Assembly: GCF_027587175.1 (NCBI RefSeq)
Contig: NZ_JAPCID010000001.1
Span: 186,001-250,000 of the forward strand
From: Solirubrobacter deserti
Lineage (GTDB): Bacteria > Actinomycetota > Thermoleophilia > Solirubrobacterales > Solirubrobacteraceae
Length of the DNA: 64,000 nt
Direction: 5' to 3'
The translations under genes and the position numbers were made by a program. The notes below the pieces were generated by a model. That model saw only the letters and a program-made list of their open reading frames with translations. It was not told where the DNA came from and did no database searches. This document shows, piece after piece, positions 60,009-64,000 of this stretch; position 1 is the stretch's first letter, and each line of letters starts with the position of its first letter.

Positions 60009-61349
60009 ATGACGATAGACGAGACACCCTCCGGCCGGCCTCCCTCCAGCGCTCACGAGATCGAGCGGTACGGGGGCCTGTTCGCGAAGCGCACGCGCGG
60101 GATGACGTCGTCGGCGATGCGGGACATGATGGCCGTGACCGCCCGCCCGGAAGTGATCTCCTTGGCAACGGGCCTGCCGGACACGACGACGTTCCCGGCC
60201 GAGGACTTCGCGTGGCTGATGAGCCGGGTGGCCGTCGACTCCAGCGCCGCCGCGCTCCAGTACGGGCCGACGGACGGGCTCGACGACGTCCGCCGCTGCA
60301 TCGTCGAGGTGATGGCCGCCGAGGGCACCGAGGTCGAGATCGACGACCTGATGGTGACCACGGGCGGCCAGCAGGTGATCGACCTCGTGTGCCGCGCGTT
60401 CCTGGATCCCGGCGACGTCGTGGTCGCCGAGGCGCCCACGTATCCCGGCGCCGTGCCGTGCTTCAACTCGTTCCAGGCCCAGGTCGCGCAGATCGAGATG
60501 GACGAGCACGGCATGCGGATCGACGTGCTGGAGGAGACGCTCGCGCGCCTCAAGCGCGAAGGCCGCACGCCGAAGTTCATCTACACGATCCCGAACTTCC
60601 AGAACCCGGGCGGCGTGACCATGTCCGAGGAGCGCCGGCGCGCGCTGGTGCGGATCGCGGCCGAGCAGGAGCTCGTGATCCTCGAGGACAACCCGTACGG
60701 CCTGCTGCGCTACGAGGGCGACCCGCTGCCGACGCTGTACTCGCTCGACGGCGGCCGCTACGTCATCTACCTGGGCACGTTCTCGAAGATCCTCTCGGCC
60801 GGGCTGCGGTTGGGCTGGGCGGCCGCGCCGAAGCCGATTCTCGAGCGGCTGAACCTCGGCAAGCAGGCGGCGGACCTGTGCTCGTCGCCGCTGAACCAGT
60901 ACTTCGTCAGCGCCTACTTTCAGCACCGCGACTGGCGCACCTACCTCAAGCAGCTGCGCTCGATCTACCGGCGCCGGCGCGACGTGATGTTCGCCGCGAT
61001 GGAGGAGTTCTTCCCGGCCGAGACCACCTGGACGGAGCCGCAGGGCGGCCTGTTCCTGTGGGCGAAGCTGCCCGACTACATCGACACCACCGACCTGCTG
61101 GCGCGGGCGCTGCGGGAGAACGTGGCGTTCGTGCCCGGGCGCGCCGCCTATCTGGACGGCCGCGGCGGGTCCGAGATGCGGCTGAACTTCTCCGGCGTCA
61201 ACGAGGAGGAGATCCGCGAGGGCATCCGCCGGATCGGCAAGGTCATCGCCGAGCAGGTCGCGCTCTATGGCACGCTGACCGGGATGGAGCCGGCGCCCAA
61301 ACGCGGCACCGCCGACGTCGTCGAGTTCCGCCGCCGGGAAGCCTCGTGA
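60009..61349 (+). CDS. class I PLP-dependent aminotransferase (LysN/MocR-like)
   Basis: A 446-residue fold-type I aminotransferase. The lysine-PLP segment is GTFSKILSAGLRLGW; PNFQNPGGVTMSEERR, YGPTDGLDDVRR and LEDNPYGLLRYEG are the markers of the 2-aminoadipate aminotransferase/MocR-type group. Substrate not assigned. The start follows a GATGACG context; the stop overlaps the ddl start by 4 bases (GTGA), coupling amino acid transamination with D-Ala-D-Ala synthesis. It might supply alanine or a D-amino acid precursor, which is inference. Confidence 0.9.
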   Translation: MTIDETPSGRPPSSAHEIERYGGLFAKRTRGMTSSAMRDMMAVTARPEVISLATGLPDTTTFPAEDFAWLMSRVAVDSSAAALQYGPTDGLDDVRRCIVEVMAAEGTEVEIDDLMVTTGGQQVIDLVCRAFLDPGDVVVAEAPTYPGAVPCFNSFQAQVAQIEMDEHGMRIDVLEETLARLKREGRTPKFIYTIPNFQNPGGVTMSEERRRALVRIAAEQELVILEDNPYGLLRYEGDPLPTLYSLDGGRYVIYLGTFSKILSAGLRLGWAAAPKPILERLNLGKQAADLCSSPLNQYFVSAYFQHRDWRTYLKQLRSIYRRRRDVMFAAMEEFFPAETTWTEPQGGLFLWAKLPDYIDTTDLLARALRENVAFVPGRAAYLDGRGGSEMRLNFSGVNEEEIREGIRRIGKVIAEQVALYGTLTGMEPAPKRGTADVVEFRRREAS

Positions 61350-62296
61350 AGGTCGCGGTGCTCAAGGGCGGTGCTTCGCTGGAGCGGACCGTCTCGCTGC
61401 GCTCGGGCGCCCGCGTCGAGGACGCGCTCGCGCGGCTCGGCCACGACGTGCTGGCCATCGACGTCGGCCCGGATCTCGTGGACCGCCTGCAGGCCGAGCG
61501 CCCAGACGTCGCGTTCGTCGCGCTGCACGGCCGCGGCGGCGAGGACGGGACCGTCCAGGAGCTGCTCGAGCTCGTCGGCGTGCCCTACACGGCCTCGCGG
61601 CCCGGCGCCTGCATCCGCTGCATGGACAAGGTCGTCGCCAAGCACCTGCTGCGCGACGCCGGCATCCCCACGCCCGACTTCTACGCGTTCTCGCAGGCCG
61701 CGTTCCGGGAGCTCGGCGCTGCGAAGGCGCTGCCGGCGATCGAGGAGCGGCTCGACTTCCCGATCGTCGTCAAGCCCGCCGGCCAGGGCTCCGCGCTCGG
61801 GATCAAGTTCGCGCGCACGGCGGCGGACGTCCCGAACGCGCTCGTCTCGGCCTTCTCCTACGACTCCAAGGTCCTGCTCGAGCGCTACGTGCCGGGGCGC
61901 GACCTCGCCGTCTCGGTGATCGAGTCCGTCGCAGGGCCGCAGGCGCTGCCCGTGGTGGAGGCGATCCCGGTCGAGGAGGACTTCTACGACTTCGAGGCGC
62001 GCTACGAGATCGGCCGCACGCGCTTCGTCTGCCCCGCCGACCTGCCGGCGGCGGTGACGGCCCGCGCGCAGGAGCTCGCGGTCGCCACCTGGAACACGCT
62101 CGGCTGCTCGGGCTTCGCGCGCGTGGACCTGATGGCGGACGGGGACGAGCTGACCGTGCTGGAGGCCAACGCGATCCCGGGCCTCACGGACACGTCGCTG
62201 CTGCCGCTGGCCGCCGAGGCGGCCGGGATCGGCTTCGACGACTTCGTCGCGCGCGTGCTGGAGCTGGCCGTCCAGCGCGCCCCTACGTCCTTGTAG
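61346..62296 (+). CDS. ddl: D-alanine-D-alanine ligase
   Basis: An ATP-grasp ligase of 316 residues, starting GTG 61346. Family markers are KGGASLERTVSLRSG, VALHGRGGEDGTVQELLE, MDKVVAKHLLRDAGIPTP, VVKPAGQGSALGI and the metal/product loop EANAIPGLTDTSLLPLAAEAAG (broken here by key residues E-N-P-G). It makes the dipeptide for the peptidoglycan stem. It may belong with the PBP and L,D-transpeptidase of the window, but those are not adjacent. Confidence 0.96.
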   Translation: MKVAVLKGGASLERTVSLRSGARVEDALARLGHDVLAIDVGPDLVDRLQAERPDVAFVALHGRGGEDGTVQELLELVGVPYTASRPGACIRCMDKVVAKHLLRDAGIPTPDFYAFSQAAFRELGAAKALPAIEERLDFPIVVKPAGQGSALGIKFARTAADVPNALVSAFSYDSKVLLERYVPGRDLAVSVIESVAGPQALPVVEAIPVEEDFYDFEARYEIGRTRFVCPADLPAAVTARAQELAVATWNTLGCSGFARVDLMADGDELTVLEANAIPGLTDTSLLPLAAEAAGIGFDDFVARVLELAVQRAPTSL

Positions 62297-62359
62297 ATAG
62301 ACGAAGCCACCGCGCGGTGGATGGCAGCGCCGGGGCGCCGGTTTACGGTCGCTGGTCTC

Positions 62360-63910
62360 ATGCTGCGACTGCTCTCGCTCTTCATCCTCGGCTCGCTCGT
62401 GATGGCCGCGCCGGCCCACGGCGCCGCTTCACGCTGCCCCAAGGGCACGGACGCCATCGGACCGAAGCACAAGCCGCGTGCGTGCGTGCCCAGGTCCCTG
62501 CCGGCCGAGAGCCCGACCGCCTTAAAGGGGCTCGTCAAGGGCAAGCCGAATCGTCGTCTGGAGGCGCTGGCCATGCGGATGCTCGGCGCGCGGGCGGCGC
62601 AGGCGGGTCCCGAGCTCCCGCCCGGCGTCAAGCTCATCGAGAGCGACGGCGCGGTCGAGCTGCGCAACCAGGCGGGCGACGGCGTCACGATGGGCTCGAA
62701 GAGGGCCAATCAGGCGCCGGGCTGCCCGAAGGCCAACGGCGACGTCCCCGCCAAGTACGACGAGACGATGACCTTCGGCTTCGCCGACGCGAAGCAGGGC
62801 AAGCGCACCTGGACGCTGATCACGATGCGCTACGAAGGGCCGTGGAGCGGGCACGTCGGGGTCGACGCCAAGGCGCACACGTTCGATCTCACCCCGCTGC
62901 GGGGCGAGATCTCGATCAAGTCCGGCGTCGAGATCGCGGCGACGGGCAAGGTGCTCAAGCGCAACCCGACGCGCACGTATCGCACCGCGCTGACCAGGTC
63001 GGCGATCCCGGTCGGCGTGGACCCCGTCTCGCTGCTGCGCGAGTTCACCGTGCGCGGCCCCAAAGGGTCGCGCGGCGACGACACGGACCGCGAGGTCGCC
63101 GGAAAGCTGCTCGGCTTCGCCGTGTGGGCGCTGAGCGACATCAAGACCGCGCTCAAGGAGGGCGACGTCCGCTGGCACGATCAGTACGCCTGCGCGCAGC
63201 GCGACTACACGGCCTCGCCGGAGAAGGTGGTCAAGGGCGGGCGCGCCGACTGGAGCGTGCGCGCGCTGGCCGAGGACGGCACGCCGGTCACCGACGCGCG
63301 CTGGGGGATGTCGAGCGGGTGCGGCGCGATCAGCGCCGAGAGCGCGAGCGGGCCGACCGTGCAGGTCGGCGTCGTCGACCAGGCGGGCGAGTGGATCCAC
63401 GGGACGCCGGGCGCCTGCGCCGTGATCGGCGCGACGACGCCGGCGGGCCGCATTCCGCCGATCTTCTCGACCATCCCGCCGGTCGAGCCGAAGCGTTACC
63501 GCTACGACATCAAGATCGACTACCGCAAGTCGATGGGCCCGGGCATCGCGGAGACGCTCGCGACCGGCACGGGCACGTTCACGACCGGGCCGGGCGAGGG
63601 CTCCACGCCCGGGACCGGCACCTTCTCCGGCTCGGAGTGGGACGGAACCGCGGTGAACTCCTGTGGCAAGGACATGCTGCGCACGCGGACGTTCACGTCG
63701 ATCGTCGCCGTGGGCGGCGAGATCCAGGGCGACCAGGTGGTGATCGGCTTCACCGCGGTCGAGCGGGCCTTCGACGCCGCCTGGATCGAGACCTTCCCGG
63801 TGACCGGCGGCGAGCGGACGATCGAGTCGCGCGCGCCGTTCTGCGGCACGCCGAATCTGGCGCTGCGGACCGCGAAGATCTCCGTGAAGGCGACGCCCGT
63901 GTCGGGCTAG
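62360..63910 (+). CDS. secreted hypothetical protein
   Basis: About 516 residues from ATG 62360, or 529 from ATG 62321 (both in frame; the later start gives the better signal peptide, MLRLLSLFILGSLVMAAPAHG). The mature protein starts with RCPKGTDAIGPKHKPRACVP, with two cysteines, and includes Thr/Gly-rich beta segments (TGTGTFTTGPGEGSTPGTGTF) and a few further cysteine pairs. No known enzyme or binding motif. It is likely exported and folded outside the cell; role unknown. No ribosome-binding site is obvious for either start. Confidence 0.65.
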   Translation: MLRLLSLFILGSLVMAAPAHGAASRCPKGTDAIGPKHKPRACVPRSLPAESPTALKGLVKGKPNRRLEALAMRMLGARAAQAGPELPPGVKLIESDGAVELRNQAGDGVTMGSKRANQAPGCPKANGDVPAKYDETMTFGFADAKQGKRTWTLITMRYEGPWSGHVGVDAKAHTFDLTPLRGEISIKSGVEIAATGKVLKRNPTRTYRTALTRSAIPVGVDPVSLLREFTVRGPKGSRGDDTDREVAGKLLGFAVWALSDIKTALKEGDVRWHDQYACAQRDYTASPEKVVKGGRADWSVRALAEDGTPVTDARWGMSSGCGAISAESASGPTVQVGVVDQAGEWIHGTPGACAVIGATTPAGRIPPIFSTIPPVEPKRYRYDIKIDYRKSMGPGIAETLATGTGTFTTGPGEGSTPGTGTFSGSEWDGTAVNSCGKDMLRTRTFTSIVAVGGEIQGDQVVIGFTAVERAFDAAWIETFPVTGGERTIESRAPFCGTPNLALRTAKISVKATPVSG

Positions 63911-64000
63911 GTGTCGCCGCCCGCGAAGTCCTCGGGCGTCACGCGGTCCAGGAACTCCTTGAACTTGTCGACGACCTCTTCGGTGTCCTCGACCTCGTGC
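63907..64000 (-). CDS. C-terminus of a bifunctional nuclease-family protein (DUF151), 5' part outside window
   Basis: The last about 30 residues of a minus-strand protein, reading VEDTEEVVDKFKEFLDRVT then PEDFAGGDT and TAG (63907-63909). The acidic tail with V-KF-EFLD-V-PEDF is the usual end of DUF151/BFN-like nuclease proteins in actinobacteria. Only this tail is visible; family assignment is tentative. Confidence 0.55.
   Translation of the reverse strand, partial: HEVEDTEEVVDKFKEFLDRVTPEDFAGGDT

Overview
The window reads as a very GC-rich actinobacterial chromosome segment, most likely from the class Thermoleophilia (a Solirubrobacter- or Conexibacter-like organism). This is inferred from gene content: TatA/TatC, a menaquinol-cytochrome c reductase with fused cytochrome b/c subunit, FlgM and class E-like sortase, GT20 trehalose synthesis, actinobacterial collagen-like secreted proteins, and an actinobacterial/Firmicutes-type LexA box. 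No phage, insertion sequence, CRISPR array or plasmid gene was found. Gene density is high, neighbours often overlap by 1-16 bases, and GTG/TTG starts are common, so this is mainly core chromosome.

Layout. 1-7790: an SF2 helicase cut by the left edge, a thioredoxin-like lipoprotein/TlpA protein, a GalT-like enzyme, dtd, clpP, an SRPBCC/ArsR pair, 3-hydroxybutyrate dehydrogenase and an HTH plus Clp_N protein with no ordinary start codon. 7800-11895: an oligopeptide ABC transporter (oppC-B-D-F order of transcription) without its binding protein. 11998-18413: tRNA-Arg, a frameshifted YwqG-like gene, pyrE, a GCS2-type ligase, L,D-transpeptidase, CPBP protease, and a HAD hydrolase and MscS channel whose start codons overlap head to head. 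18429-29274: a class A penicillin-binding protein, cold-shock protein, IF-1, thiL, flgM, sortase, a degenerate M28 membrane protein, a two-component system, trehalose-6-phosphate synthase and a repeat-rich membrane-anchored protein.

29335-38296 is the replication/ribosomal block: rpsF, ssb, rpsR, rplI, with ssb inverted relative to the usual operon, then a collagen-like protein, an ECF-type sigma factor, a large LAL-family LuxR regulator, and dnaB with an overlapping DnaC/DnaI-like ATPase. A perfect SOS box sits between the LAL regulator and dnaB. 38311-46437: purA, a Gfo/Idh/MocA oxidoreductase, a class IV PLP enzyme, an ABC-2 exporter, tRNA-Lys and tatA-tatC with a TPR protein. 46592-54956: a long minus-strand run that joins tetrapyrrole synthesis (hemB, a fused AhbA/AhbB-like protein, hemL), the qcrABC cytochrome bc complex, menG and a polyprenyl diphosphate synthase. 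54967-64000: AI-2E-type permease, YmdB-type phosphoesterase, a second collagen-like protein, an alkaline-phosphatase-superfamily enzyme, a DUF4126 membrane protein, a class I aminotransferase, D-Ala-D-Ala ligase, a secreted protein of unknown role and the tail of a bifunctional nuclease.

Functional threads: cell-envelope building (PBP, L,D-transpeptidase, Ddl, sortase, collagen-like proteins), protein export (Tat, which is needed for the Rieske protein encoded in the same window), and aerobic respiration with its cofactors. The most unusual items are the SOS box on dnaB, the loader-like gene fused by overlap to dnaB, the inverted ssb, the paired palindromes at 29765-29805, the start-codon-less HTH/Clp_N gene and the AhbAB-like fusion between hemB and hemL.
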